From positions 1 through 64,000 of the forward strand of contig NZ_CP047170.1 of the NCBI RefSeq assembly GCF_016806125.1: DNA of 64,000 nt, in the 5' to 3' direction. Positions within the stretch are counted from its first letter, which is position 1. Every line of letters begins with the position of its first letter. Origin of the DNA: Ponticoccus alexandrii. Lineage in GTDB: Bacteria > Pseudomonadota > Alphaproteobacteria > Rhodobacterales > Rhodobacteraceae. This document shows positions 49,550-58,721 of this stretch, one piece after another. Below the pieces are notes generated by a model. That model did no database searches and was not told the DNA's origin. It saw nothing but the letters and a program-made list of their open reading frames with translations. The position numbers and the translations under genes were made by a program.

Positions 49550-51427
49550 ATGAGCAACACGATCCGACTGACCGCCGCGCAGGCCATGGTGAAATGGCTG
49601 GCCGCGCAGATGATCGAGGACGACGCCCCCGACAGCCAAGCGGGAGGGCAGGCCAGGGCCGAGCGGTTCATCGACGGCATCTGGGGCATCTTCGGTCATG
49701 GCAACGTGGCGGGTCTGGGCGAGGCGCTGGAGAAGGCCCGTCAGGACTTCCCCACTTGGCGCGGCCAGAACGAACAGACCATGGCCCATGCCGCCATCGC
49801 CTATGCCAAGGCCAAGAAGCGCAGGCGGGCCATGGCCGTGACCTCTTCGATCGGGCCGGGGGCCACGAACCTCGTGACCGCCGCCGCGCTGGCGCATGTG
49901 AACCGCCTGCCGGTGCTGCTGATCCCCGGCGACGTCTTCGCCAACCGCCGACCCGACCCGGTGCTGCAACAGGTCGAGGATTTCGAGGACGGCACGGTTT
50001 CGGCCAACGACTGCCTGCGGCCCGTGTCGCGCTACTTCGACCGCATTAGCCGCCCCGAACACCTGCTGACCGCGCTGCCCCGCGCACTGGCCACGATGAC
50101 GGACCCGGCCACCTGCGGGCCGGTCACGCTGGCCTTTTGTCAGGACACGCAGACAGAGGCCTACGACTACCCCGCCGAGTTCTTCGAGCGCCGCGTCTGG
50201 CGTATCCGCCGCCCGCAGCCGGACCCGCGCGAGGTCGCGGACCTCGTGGCGCTGATCAAGGCGGCCAAGGCCCCGGTGATCGTCGCCGGGGGCGGGGTGA
50301 TCTACGCGCAGGCCGAGGACACCCTTGCGCGCTTTGCCGAGACCCACGGCATCCCCGTGGTCGAGACGCAGGCGGGCAAGTCCGCGCTGGCGCAAGGCCA
50401 CCCGATGAACTTCGGCGCCAGCGGTGTCGATGGCTCCGCCGCCGCCAATGCTCTGGCCGCAGAGGCGGATCTGGTGATCGGCGTCGGCACGCGCTTTCAG
50501 GACTTCACCACCGGCAGCCGGACGCTGTTCTCGAACCCCGGGCGGCGGCTCGTCTCGATCAACGTGGCGGGCTATGACGCTGTCAAACACGGCGCCCTTC
50601 CGGTCATGGGCGACGCCAAAGCCACGCTCGAGGCGCTCTCCGACGCGCTCGGCAGCCACAGCGCGGGGGCCTTCGACCCCAAGGCCCGCACCGCGTGGCT
50701 GGATGCGGTGACGCACCATTGCCGCGACCGGCAGCGCGCGGCGGGCGACCTGCCCACCGATGCCGAGGTGATCGGCGCCGTCCAGCGCGCCACCGGCGAG
50801 GATTCCGTGGCCATGTGCGCCGCCGGAACCATGCCCGGCGCGCTGAAGCTGCTGTGGCAGCCGTCTCAGGGCGGCTACCACATGGAATACGGTTTCAGCT
50901 GCATGGGGTACGAGATCGCGGGCGCCATGGGCGTCAAGCTGGCCAGCCCCGAGCGCGAGGTGATCTGTTTCGTCGGCGACGGCAGCTACATGATGGCGAA
51001 CTCGGAACTGGCGACCGCCGTGATGCGCCGGGTGCCCTTCACCGTCGTGCTGACCGACAACCGGGGATATGGCTGCATCAACCGCCTGCAGCAGGGTTGC
51101 GGCGGCGCGCCCTTCAACAACCTCTACGCCGACAGCAACGTCGAGGCGCAGCCACAGATCGACTACGTGGCCCATGCCGCGTCCATGGGCGCCCATGCGG
51201 TCAAGGTGGGCAGCATCGCGGATCTGGAAACCCGGATCGCAGAGGCGCGCGGTCGCGACATTCCCACGGTGATCGTCATCGAGACGACCCCGCACGAGGG
51301 ACCCGGTTTCGGCGAGGCGGGTCACTGGTGGGACGTGGCCGTGCCCGAGGTCGGCTCCACCGAGGCCCTGAACAAGGCCTATGCCACCTATCTCGACAAC
51401 AAGCAGCGCCAGCGGCTCGTGAACTGA
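49550..51427 (+). CDS. iolD: 3D-trihydroxycyclohexane-1,2-dione hydrolase
   Basis: 625 residues. Thiamine-diphosphate enzyme opening the inositol-derived ring. Catalytic-Glu region GQNEQTMAHAAIAYAKAK near 75; central domain VIVAGGGVIYAQAEDTL; TPP-Mg motif GDGSYMMANSELAT...NRGYGCINRLQQG. Normal length for IolD. In operon order after iolC, before iolE. Confidence 0.96.
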   Translation: MSNTIRLTAAQAMVKWLAAQMIEDDAPDSQAGGQARAERFIDGIWGIFGHGNVAGLGEALEKARQDFPTWRGQNEQTMAHAAIAYAKAKKRRRAMAVTSSIGPGATNLVTAAALAHVNRLPVLLIPGDVFANRRPDPVLQQVEDFEDGTVSANDCLRPVSRYFDRISRPEHLLTALPRALATMTDPATCGPVTLAFCQDTQTEAYDYPAEFFERRVWRIRRPQPDPREVADLVALIKAAKAPVIVAGGGVIYAQAEDTLARFAETHGIPVVETQAGKSALAQGHPMNFGASGVDGSAAANALAAEADLVIGVGTRFQDFTTGSRTLFSNPGRRLVSINVAGYDAVKHGALPVMGDAKATLEALSDALGSHSAGAFDPKARTAWLDAVTHHCRDRQRAAGDLPTDAEVIGAVQRATGEDSVAMCAAGTMPGALKLLWQPSQGGYHMEYGFSCMGYEIAGAMGVKLASPEREVICFVGDGSYMMANSELATAVMRRVPFTVVLTDNRGYGCINRLQQGCGGAPFNNLYADSNVEAQPQIDYVAHAASMGAHAVKVGSIADLETRIAEARGRDIPTVIVIETTPHEGPGFGEAGHWWDVAVPEVGSTEALNKAYATYLDNKQRQRLVN

Positions 51428-51448
51428 CGCTGCGGGCAGGAGACATCA

Positions 51449-52342
51449 ATGATCCGTTTCGGCACCAACCCCATCGCATGGGCCAATGACGACGACCAGA
51501 GCCTTGGCGCGCATATCCCGACGGCGCGTATCCTCGACGAGGCCGGGCGCCAGATCGGCTTTGACGGAATCGAGAACGGCCACCGCTGGCCCGCCGACCC
51601 CGAAGAGCTGCGGCTGATGATGGAAGAGGCCGGGCTGGCTTTCATTTCCGGCTGGCACTCGCTGAACCTGCTCGCGCATTCGGTCGAGGCAGAGAAGGCC
51701 GCGATCCAGCCGCATCTGGACCGGCTGAAGCACAACGGCTGCACCGTCTGCATCGCCTGCGAGACCTCGAACTCGGTGCAGGGGCAGGACAGGCCGCTCT
51801 CCGACCGCCCGGTGCTGGGCGAAGCGGCGATGCGGGACTTCGGCGCCAAGGTCGAAGAGATCGCGCAATACTGCGCCGATCAGGGCATCGCGCTGGTCTA
51901 TCACCACCACATGGGCACGGTCGTGCAATCGCCCGAGGACATCGACGCCTTCATGGCGGCGACCGGTCCGGCGACCAAGCTGCTCTTCGACGCGGGCCAT
52001 TGCTTTTTCGGGGGCGGGGACCCCGAGGCGGTGCTGAAGAAGCACATCGCCCGCGTGCGCCATGTCCACGCCAAGAACGTCCGCCCCGCCATCCGCGCGC
52101 GGGTCGAGGCCGAGGGTCTGTCCTTCATGGACGGCGTCCGTGCCGGTGTCTTCACCGTCCCCGGCGATCAGGAGGGCGCGGTGGATTTCGCCCCGTTGCT
52201 GAAGGTCTTGGCCGGAAACCGTTATGACGGCTGGATCGTCATCGAGGCCGAGCAGGACCCGGACCAGCGCAACCCGCTGCTTTACCAGACGCTCGGCCTT
52301 GCCACCTTGAAACGCCAAGCCGCCGAGGCCGGCCTGATCTGA
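51449..52342 (+). CDS. iolE: 2-keto-myo-inositol dehydratase (inosose dehydratase)
   Basis: 297 residues, xylose-isomerase-like TIM barrel that dehydrates scyllo-inosose. [12 protein letters not shown] opening, [32 protein letters not shown] and [11 protein letters not shown] carry the metal-binding His/Glu/Asp residues; [10 protein letters not shown] ends the barrel. Eleven bases before iolB. Confidence 0.95.
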   Translation: MIRFGTNPIAWANDDDQSLGAHIPTARILDEAGRQIGFDGIENGHRWPADPEELRLMMEEAGLAFISGWHSLNLLAHSVEAEKAAIQPHLDRLKHNGCTVCIACETSNSVQGQDRPLSDRPVLGEAAMRDFGAKVEEIAQYCADQGIALVYHHHMGTVVQSPEDIDAFMAATGPATKLLFDAGHCFFGGGDPEAVLKKHIARVRHVHAKNVRPAIRARVEAEGLSFMDGVRAGVFTVPGDQEGAVDFAPLLKVLAGNRYDGWIVIEAEQDPDQRNPLLYQTLGLATLKRQAAEAGLI

Positions 52343-52353
52343 AGGAGACCCCC

Positions 52354-53151
52354 ATGCCCGATCTTCTCAAACGCCCCTTCGGGACCCACGGCAAGGTCCA
52401 TCAAATCACGCCGGAAAGCGCGGGCTGGCGCTATGTCGGTTTCGACCTCTGGCGCCTGCGCGCCGGAGAGACCGTGTCGGATGTCACCGGCACCGACGAG
52501 GTGATCCTCGTCATGGTCGAGGGCAAGGCCTCCCTTCAGGGTGCCGGTCAGGATTGGGGCGAGCTGGGCGACCGGATGAGTGTCTTCGAGAAGACGCCGC
52601 CGCATTGCCTCTATCTGCCGAACGGGTCGGACTGGTCCGCCACGGCCACCACCGATTGCGTGATCGCCGTCTGCAGGGCGCCGGGGCAGGGCGGGCATCC
52701 GGCGCGGCGCATCGGCCCGGATGGCATCACCCTGACCCAGCGCGGCGAGGGCTCCAACACCCGCCACATCAACAACATCGCCATGGAGGCCGAGGACTAT
52801 TGCGATGCGCTGCTGGTGACAGAGGTCTTCACGCCCGCGGGCAACTGGTCGTCCTACCCCAGCCACCGGCACGACGAGGATGACTTTCCGCGCATCACCT
52901 ACCTCGAAGAGACCTATTATCACCGGCTCAACCCGTCTGACGGCTTCGGCATCCAGCGCGTCTACACCGACGACCTGCAGTTGAACGAGACGATGGCCGT
53001 GCACGACGGCGACGTGGTCTGCGTGCCGCGCGGCCACCACCCCTGCGGCGCCCCGCACGGCTTCGAGATGTACTACCTCAACGTCATGGCGGGGCCGCTG
53101 CGCAAGTGGCGCTTCGTCGCCGCTCCGCCCGTCGAGCACCTGATGCGCTAA
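52354..53151 (+). CDS. iolB: 5-deoxy-glucuronate isomerase
   Basis: 265 residues, bicupin. Isomerises 5-deoxyglucuronate to 2-deoxy-5-keto-gluconate, the IolC substrate. WSSYPSHRHDEDDFPRITYLEETYYHR supplies the cupin metal ligands; DGDVVCVPRGHHPCGAPHGFEMYYLNVMAGP is the C-terminal cupin mark. RBS AAGGAGA. Confidence 0.95.
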   Translation: MPDLLKRPFGTHGKVHQITPESAGWRYVGFDLWRLRAGETVSDVTGTDEVILVMVEGKASLQGAGQDWGELGDRMSVFEKTPPHCLYLPNGSDWSATATTDCVIAVCRAPGQGGHPARRIGPDGITLTQRGEGSNTRHINNIAMEAEDYCDALLVTEVFTPAGNWSSYPSHRHDEDDFPRITYLEETYYHRLNPSDGFGIQRVYTDDLQLNETMAVHDGDVVCVPRGHHPCGAPHGFEMYYLNVMAGPLRKWRFVAAPPVEHLMR

Positions 53152-53179
53152 CGAGCCGCTGCGCCCCCCGGAGAACACC

Positions 53180-53953
53180 ATGACCTTTCAGCTTGCCGCC
53201 TGCGCCGAGATGCTCTGGCGCGACAAACCGATCGCGTGGCGCGTCGCGCGTCTGACCGAACGCGGCCTTGGCGTCGGCCTGTGGAACTGGCCCGACCACG
53301 ACCTGTCCAAGCTCGAAAAGGTCGGCGCCAACTACACCATCATGAACGGCTACCTCACCGGTCGGCTGACCGATGCCGAGGGCGCCGAGAGGCTGCTGAC
53401 GTCGGCGCGCGAGACCGCCGAGGTCGGCAAGCGGCTGGGGGTGGACCGGCTGAACCTCCATGGCACGGGACTGGGAGAGGGCGGCATTCCGATCCCCCAG
53501 CACGGCGCCTTTGCGCCGGGGATGGTCCTGCGCGCGCGCGAGACCCTGCACCGCCTCTGCGACATGGCCGAGGACATGGGCGTGGTCTACACGCTGGAGA
53601 ACCTGAACCCGCTGGATCATCCCGGCTGTCCCTTCGGGTCGACCGCCGATGTGCTGTCCCTGGTCTCGGCGGTGAACCGTCCGCAGTTGCGGATCAATCT
53701 CGACCTCTATCACACGCAGATCGGCGAGGGCGACCTGATCCGCTGGTGCCGGGCCTGCCTGCCGTGGATCGGAGAGGTGCAGGTCGCCGACAATCCCGGT
53801 CGCTGCGAGCCCGGCACCGGAGAGATCAACTATGCCGGTGTCGCCCGTGCCCTGCGCGACATGGGCTATACCGGTGCAGTGGGGATGGAGGCCTACGCGG
53901 CGGGCGACAGCGACGCCGCCGTCGAGGCCTTCGTGGCGGCCTTCACGCTGTAG
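53180..53953 (+). CDS. Hydroxypyruvate-isomerase-like sugar epimerase/isomerase (TIM barrel)
   Basis: 257 residues. Xylose-isomerase-like fold of the Hyi/OtnI group: LNLHGTGLGEGG, VYTLENLNPLDHPGC, LRINLDLYHTQIGEGDL and GEVQVADNPGRCEPGTGEINY are characteristic metal-binding strands (Glu, Asp, His, Glu). Twenty-eight bases after iolB, so probably the last gene of the inositol operon, possibly an IolI-type inosose isomerase by position. The alternative is a tetrulose/ketose isomerase for the adjoining dha genes. Not resolved. Confidence 0.82.
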   Translation: MTFQLAACAEMLWRDKPIAWRVARLTERGLGVGLWNWPDHDLSKLEKVGANYTIMNGYLTGRLTDAEGAERLLTSARETAEVGKRLGVDRLNLHGTGLGEGGIPIPQHGAFAPGMVLRARETLHRLCDMAEDMGVVYTLENLNPLDHPGCPFGSTADVLSLVSAVNRPQLRINLDLYHTQIGEGDLIRWCRACLPWIGEVQVADNPGRCEPGTGEINYAGVARALRDMGYTGAVGMEAYAAGDSDAAVEAFVAAFTL

Positions 53954-53974
53954 GGCCGGCACCAGCCGGGGCCA

Positions 53975-53989
53975 GACGGCGCCGCCGTC
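53975..53989 (+). terminator. Hairpin between convergent inositol and dha operons
   Basis: GACGGC/GCCGTC with a GCC loop, 22 bases past the stop; no T-run. Weak. Confidence 0.35.
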
Positions 53990-54038
53990 CCTGCACCCGC
54001 GGTGACTCTGCTCAGGCCGAGGCGCCCTCTGCCGGACT

Positions 54039-56123
54039 TCAGCCGACGCGCAGGGCAAAGCCGTCGCAGGGGGCAAGCAGCAGCTCTTCGAGCTGTTCGT
54101 CAAGCACGATCACGGTAATCGAAGCCCCGTTCATGTCGAGCGAGGTGCAATAGGATCCGACCCATGTGCGCAAGACCTCGACCCCGCGAGCAGCCAGCCG
54201 CTGGTGAACGCGGCGGTTGAGGATGCCCAGCTCCATCATCGGCGTGCCGCCCAGCCCGTTGACCAGAAGCCCGATGCGGCTGCCCGGCCCCAGTTGCGCC
54301 TCCGCGATCAGCCCGTCCATGATGCGGTCGGCGATGTCGTCTGCGGCCATCATCGGGCCGCGCTGCACGCCCGGCTCGCCGTGGATGCCCACGCCGATCT
54401 CGATCTCGCCCTCGCCAAGCTCGAACGAGGGGCGGCGGGTTTCGGGCAGCGACCCGGCGGTGAGGCCCACGCTCATGGTAAAGGTGGCGGCGTTGGCCTT
54501 CTGAACGATGCGTTCGCAATCCTCCAGCGGCAACATCCGGTCGCAGGCAGCCCCGGCGATCTTGAAGATGAAGACGTTGCCGGCGGTGCCGCGCCGCCCG
54601 TCGCGATCCGAGGCGGGGGAATAGGCAATGTCGTCGGTGGTCACGATGGTGCGCACCTCGATGCCCTCGGCGGCGGCCAGTTCCCCGGCCATCTCGAAGT
54701 TCATGACGTCGCCCGAGTAATTGCCGAAGACATGCAGCACGCCCGCGCCGGTCGAGGCCGCCCGGCAGCAGGCAAGGATGCGGTCGGGGGGCGGGGCGGC
54801 GAAAATATTGCCCACCGCCACCGCATCGGCCAACCCCGGCCCGACATAGCCCAGAAACAGCGGCTCGTGGCCCGCGCCGCCGCCGATCACCAGCCCGACC
54901 TTTCCGGTGCGGGCCGGAGCCGCCCGGCGGATCGCCCGGCTGGAACCCCCGATGGCGGCGATGTGGCCGGGATGGGCCTTCAGCAGACCCTCCATCGCCT
55001 CGTCCACCGCGGATCGGGGATCGTTGAGGAACTTCTTGACCGGCGCGCGGGAGGTCTCGCCCGGCGGTGCGGTCTCGGTGGGCGTGGGCGACGGCGGGCG
55101 GCGTGACAGGCTTTGGCGCAGCACCGGCGCGCCGTCGGCGCGCAGGATGCCCTCGGCGGTATCGGCGTCGGTCACCAGCACGTTGATGTAACCGCCACGC
55201 AGCGCCGCCAGCAGGGCAGGGACCTTGTCGAAGCCCCCCGATACGCCGATCCGGGTGCGCACCTGTTGCAGCTGCTCCAGCGCGAGCCCGATGGTGCGCT
55301 CGTCGAGCGGACCGATCACCGGCCTGCCACTGGCGTCGATGAACCGCCCCAGCAACGACCCCACCGCGTCGCAGTAATGGTCGTGCTGTTCCAGCGCGTT
55401 CGAGAAAAAGCCGCTGGTGTGGATGGTCGAGTTCGGGCGCAGCGAAGACACGCCGAGCAGGATCGTGTCCAGTTCGGACAGTGCCTGCATCTGCTCGCGC
55501 AGGACCGGCTCTTGCAGCAGCAGGTCGCGCACCTGCGGGTGCGACACGATGCAGGGCGCCGACAGCGGCACAACCTGCGCCGACAGCGCCTCGGACAGGC
55601 GGGCGGCGACCGCCTCGGGGGTGTAGGGGATGGCGGCGGTGGTGCCGCCTGTCGCCTGCACCACGCGCAGATCGGGCAGAGCCTGCGGTTTCACCGCGGC
55701 GGCCACCGCCAGCATCGTGCGCCCCCAGCCGATGCCGACGGTCTGCGCCGGGCGCAGGTGCCAGCCCAGCGTCCGCGCCCCGGCGTCGCCCAACCGGTCT
55801 ATCAGGCTGCGCTGGCCGCCCGTCGTGGGCACCACAAGACAGTCGCGGAGGCCGAAATGATCGACCATCTGTTGCGCCAGCGAAAGGCTGCGCAGCCGGT
55901 CCACGGCAATCGAGATATTGACGATGCCGCGCTCGCGCGCCTCTGACAGGTAGGCGATGACGGTCGGTCGCGATAGGCCCATGGTGGCGGCGATGTCGCT
56001 TTGGGTCATGCCCTCTTCGTAGTAGAGCCATGCGGCCCAGAGCACCGGATCCTCGCCGAACTTCAGCGGCGGGCGGCGGGTGCCGTCGGCTGTCGCGGAC
56101 CGTTTGGCGCGGCCTTCCTTCAT
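54039..56123 (-). CDS. SorC-family transcriptional regulator fused to a dihydroxyacetone kinase DhaK domain
   Basis: 694 residues, two proteins in one. Residues about 25-335: SorC/DeoR-like sugar-responsive regulator with HTH MTQSDIAATMGLSRPTVIAYL and a sugar-binding domain (VGIGWGRTMLAVAAAVKP; CIVSHPQVRDLLLQEP; TRIGVSGGFDKVPALLAALRGGYINVLVTD). A Pro-rich linker at 342-360. Residues about 361-694: full DhaK domain, with GGGAGHEP (His419), GNYSGDVMNF (Asp472) and GVGIHGEPG (His581, the covalent hemiaminal histidine), so it looks catalytically complete. Start overlaps the dhaL stop (ATGA). Likely senses and phosphorylates the same ketose. Confidence 0.93.
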   Translation of the reverse strand: MKEGRAKRSATADGTRRPPLKFGEDPVLWAAWLYYEEGMTQSDIAATMGLSRPTVIAYLSEARERGIVNISIAVDRLRSLSLAQQMVDHFGLRDCLVVPTTGGQRSLIDRLGDAGARTLGWHLRPAQTVGIGWGRTMLAVAAAVKPQALPDLRVVQATGGTTAAIPYTPEAVAARLSEALSAQVVPLSAPCIVSHPQVRDLLLQEPVLREQMQALSELDTILLGVSSLRPNSTIHTSGFFSNALEQHDHYCDAVGSLLGRFIDASGRPVIGPLDERTIGLALEQLQQVRTRIGVSGGFDKVPALLAALRGGYINVLVTDADTAEGILRADGAPVLRQSLSRRPPSPTPTETAPPGETSRAPVKKFLNDPRSAVDEAMEGLLKAHPGHIAAIGGSSRAIRRAAPARTGKVGLVIGGGAGHEPLFLGYVGPGLADAVAVGNIFAAPPPDRILACCRAASTGAGVLHVFGNYSGDVMNFEMAGELAAAEGIEVRTIVTTDDIAYSPASDRDGRRGTAGNVFIFKIAGAACDRMLPLEDCERIVQKANAATFTMSVGLTAGSLPETRRPSFELGEGEIEIGVGIHGEPGVQRGPMMAADDIADRIMDGLIAEAQLGPGSRIGLLVNGLGGTPMMELGILNRRVHQRLAARGVEVLRTWVGSYCTSLDMNGASITVIVLDEQLEELLLAPCDGFALRVG

Positions 56124-56731
56124 GCCCGGTCCTTCCGTTGAGACAGGGTTTCGGCCAGCGCCTCAAGCACCACCAGCGCAGAGCTGGCACCGGGATCGAT
56201 GCGGCCCAGGGTGCGGCTGCCCAGCCGGGCGGCGCGACCCCGGACGGCGATCATCGCGCGCGTCGCCTCCAGCCCGGTTGTCGCGGCAGCCAGCACGCCC
56301 GCCATGTCGCCGCCCGTGGCGCTGCGCGCAGCCGGGGCCCAGACGTCCAGCATGGTGCAGTCGCCGGGCTGCGCCTTGCCGCGTCGGGCGATGCCGTCGT
56401 GGAAAGCCGCGATCAGCCTGCCCGCGCCGATGCTTTCGGGTCCGCTGCGCGCCGCGGCTTCCAGAAAGGCGGTGGCGTAGAGCGGCCCCACCGTCGCGCC
56501 GACCGCGCTGAGAAAGCGCTGGCCCGCCGCGCGCAGGGCGCCGGGTAGATCCTCGCCGTCAGAGGCAAACCTGGCGGCGGCCGCCGAGAAGCCGTCGGCC
56601 ATCGACGCGCCGTGATCGCCATCGCCGACTTCCCCATCCAGCGCGGACAGCTCGATCCTTCGGGATTCGAGCTTTTGCGCCGCGCGTTTCAGGAACGCGG
56701 CCAGCGCCGCGCGGTCGAGGTCTTCGGTCAT
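56120..56731 (-). CDS. dhaL: Dihydroxyacetone kinase subunit DhaL, second copy
   Basis: 203 residues from ATG 56731 (GGAGGAG upstream; an extended start at 56785 is less likely). Nucleotide-binding subunit of ketose kinase; the Mg-binding Asp cluster is DGEVGDGDHGASMADG near residue 30, followed by GPLYATAFLEAA and RAARLGSRTLGRIDPGASSALV. Partner of the DhaK half of the overlapping regulator fusion. Separated from the first dhaL by 108 bases of non-coding DNA. Confidence 0.9.
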   Translation of the reverse strand: MTEDLDRAALAAFLKRAAQKLESRRIELSALDGEVGDGDHGASMADGFSAAAARFASDGEDLPGALRAAGQRFLSAVGATVGPLYATAFLEAAARSGPESIGAGRLIAAFHDGIARRGKAQPGDCTMLDVWAPAARSATGGDMAGVLAAATTGLEATRAMIAVRGRAARLGSRTLGRIDPGASSALVVLEALAETLSQRKDRA

Positions 56732-56839
56732 CCATGCTCCTCCGCGTCCACCGGCCAGAGTGACGCCCGGCGAAGGAGTTTGCAATCTGGTGACGCGTCG
56801 TTGCGCACTCTGCCCCCCGACGCCCCCGGGCGGCCCGGT

Positions 56840-57472
56840 TCAGCCCAGCCGCGCCTCGATCTCGTTGGCGAGGGTGACGAGGATCAGCGCGCAAGAGGTC
56901 GCGCCCGCGTCCTGCACCCCGCGCGACCGCTCGCCCAGGCGGCTGGCGCGGCCGATCTTCGCGATCATGTCGCGGGTGGCATCGCGGCCCTCTTCGGCAG
57001 CGGCGCGGACCGCGTTCAACGTTGCGGGAAAGCCTTGCGGCGCGGTCTCTTCGGCGGCGCGGACGGCAGGGCACAGCGCGTCGAGCAGGCATTTGTCGCC
57101 GGGTTTCGCCTCTCCGATGGCCATGACGCCCTCGGCCCCGGCGGCCAGCATGGCGGCGAAGGTGGGGGCATCGATGCGATCTTTGCCCGCGACCACATCC
57201 GCCATGTCGGAAAAGAACATGCCGTAGAGCGGCCCCATGGAGCCGCCGATCTCACCCATCAGCACATCGGTGACGGTGGCAAAGGCAGCGTCCAGCGTGT
57301 CGGCGTCGTCGATGCGCTCTGCGGCGCGACCAAAGCCCTTGGCCATGTTGTTGCCATGGTCGCCATCGCCGATCTTGCCGTCGATCTCGGACAGCCAGGC
57401 GCGGTTCTCGACCACCGCCGCGGCCACCCGGCGCACCATCGCACCCGATCCTGCGTTTTCGAAACTTGCCAT
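56840..57472 (-). CDS. dhaL: Dihydroxyacetone kinase subunit DhaL, first copy
   Basis: 210 residues. DGKIGDGDHGNNMAKGF holds the Mg/nucleotide aspartates; GGSMGPLYGMFFSDMA, PGDKCLLDAL and GRASRLGERSRGVQDAGATSCALILVTL follow. Twelve bases after the stand-alone dhaK, its probable partner. No DhaM/EI-type gene nearby, so the phosphate source (ATP or PTS) cannot be decided. Confidence 0.92.
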   Translation of the reverse strand: MASFENAGSGAMVRRVAAAVVENRAWLSEIDGKIGDGDHGNNMAKGFGRAAERIDDADTLDAAFATVTDVLMGEIGGSMGPLYGMFFSDMADVVAGKDRIDAPTFAAMLAAGAEGVMAIGEAKPGDKCLLDALCPAVRAAEETAPQGFPATLNAVRAAAEEGRDATRDMIAKIGRASRLGERSRGVQDAGATSCALILVTLANEIEARLG

Positions 57473-57484
57473 TTGCGGTCCTCC

Positions 57485-58489
57485 TCAGCCCTGCACCGTC
57501 ATGCCGGGGGCGGTGGCGGGCGCGTCGATCAGCGCCGCCAGCTCGTCGTCCAGCTTCATCACGGTCAGGGTCACGCCCATCATGTCCAGCGAGGTAAAGT
57601 AGTTGCCCACGAAGGGCCGGTGGATCGAGATACCCTTGTCCTCCAGCCCCCTGGCGATGCGATCGTAGACCACGTAAAGCTCGTTGATCGGGGTGGCGCC
57701 CAGACCCGAAAGCAGCACGCAGACGCGGTCGCCGCTGTCCAGATCGTGGTCGTCCAGCACGATCTGCAGCATCCGGTTGGCCACCGCGTCGGCGGATTCA
57801 AGATCGGCGACCTCGGTGCCCGGCTCGCCGTGGTGGCCGATGCCGACCTCCATCTTGCCGGCGGGGATGTCGAAATTGGGTTTGCCATTGGCGGGCAGGG
57901 TGCAGGGCGCCAGGCCAACCCCGACCGACCGGGTCGCGTCGATCGCCTTCTGCGCGGTGGCCTGTACCTCGGCCAGGCTGGCGCCGGTGGCGGCCTTGGC
58001 GCCACCGACCTTCCACATCAGGATCTCGCCCGCGACGCCGCGCCGCTTGGCGCGTTCCTCTGCGGGGGCAGAGCAGACGTCGTCGTTGGCGACGACGGTG
58101 CGCACCTCGATGCCCTCCTTGGCCGCCATGCGGGCGGCCATCTTCACGTTCATGTTGTCGCCGGCGTAGTTGCCATAGAGCACCGCCACGCCCGCGCCGC
58201 CATCGGCGGCGCGCATCGCTTCGAGAAAGGCCTTGGCGGTGGGCGACGAGAACAGCTCGCCCACGGCGACCGCGTCCACCATGCCGGGTCCGGCGTAACC
58301 CACGAAAGCCGGTTCGTGCCCCGACCCGCCGCCAGTTACCACACCGACGCGGCCGGTTTCGCCGCAGCCGCGGGCCAGCACAACGCGGGGATTCGCGGAC
58401 GACAGGCTGACCAGATCGGCATGCGCCCGGACAAAGCCGGAGACGGTTTCATCCACGATATCGTCAGGGTCGTTGAACAGTCTTTGCAT
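57485..58489 (-). CDS. dhaK: Dihydroxyacetone kinase subunit DhaK (stand-alone)
   Basis: 334 residues from ATG 58489 (CAGGAGGAGG upstream). Ketose-binding subunit: GGGSGHEP (His58), GNYAGDNMN (Asp111) and GIGHHGEPG (His220, covalent substrate histidine) are intact. The natural substrate may be dihydroxyacetone or a four-carbon ketose (erythrulose), as DhaK homologues serve both. First gene of the minus-strand dhaK-dhaL-dhaL-regulator operon, divergent from an ABC importer. Confidence 0.94.
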   Translation of the reverse strand: MQRLFNDPDDIVDETVSGFVRAHADLVSLSSANPRVVLARGCGETGRVGVVTGGGSGHEPAFVGYAGPGMVDAVAVGELFSSPTAKAFLEAMRAADGGAGVAVLYGNYAGDNMNVKMAARMAAKEGIEVRTVVANDDVCSAPAEERAKRRGVAGEILMWKVGGAKAATGASLAEVQATAQKAIDATRSVGVGLAPCTLPANGKPNFDIPAGKMEVGIGHHGEPGTEVADLESADAVANRMLQIVLDDHDLDSGDRVCVLLSGLGATPINELYVVYDRIARGLEDKGISIHRPFVGNYFTSLDMMGVTLTVMKLDDELAALIDAPATAPGMTVQG

Positions 58490-58721
58490 GAAGCCTCCTC
58501 CTGTCGCGCCCCCGGATGGGCGCGGTTCCGGCGAGAGTCCATGCAAAGGGCCCGCCACCGTCTTCCTTTCATTTCCGAGACATGTGGCGGCTGTCAACCG
58601 AAATCCCGCAGAGAATTTTACAAAACAAATATTGCCGTTGACAAAAGTAGAGATGCGGGCTTCTTTCAGGGGCGGGAGGCCCGGCGGCTCTGAAAGCCCC
58701 GGCCTCAGTGGGAGGAATGTC
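58490..58721. promoter_or_regulatory. Divergent promoter region, dhaK operon and ABC importer
   Basis: AT-rich core at 58610-58650. On the minus strand TTGTCA (58643-58638) and TAAAAT with about 18-base spacing form a dhaK promoter candidate. TTTTGT occurs twice as a direct repeat on that strand within the same core, a candidate binding site for the SorC-type regulator. The importer start has RBS GGGAGGA. Confidence 0.45.

Noticed and set aside
47576-51325. 1249-codon open frame on the minus strand
   Set aside because: Lies antisense to iolC and iolD, is rich in Arg/His/Gly/Ala with no domain, and is a by-product of high third-position GC.
54100-56190. 696-codon open frame on the minus strand
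   Set aside because: Same-strand alternative frame of the SorC-DhaK gene with Arg/Gly-rich low-complexity translation and no motifs.
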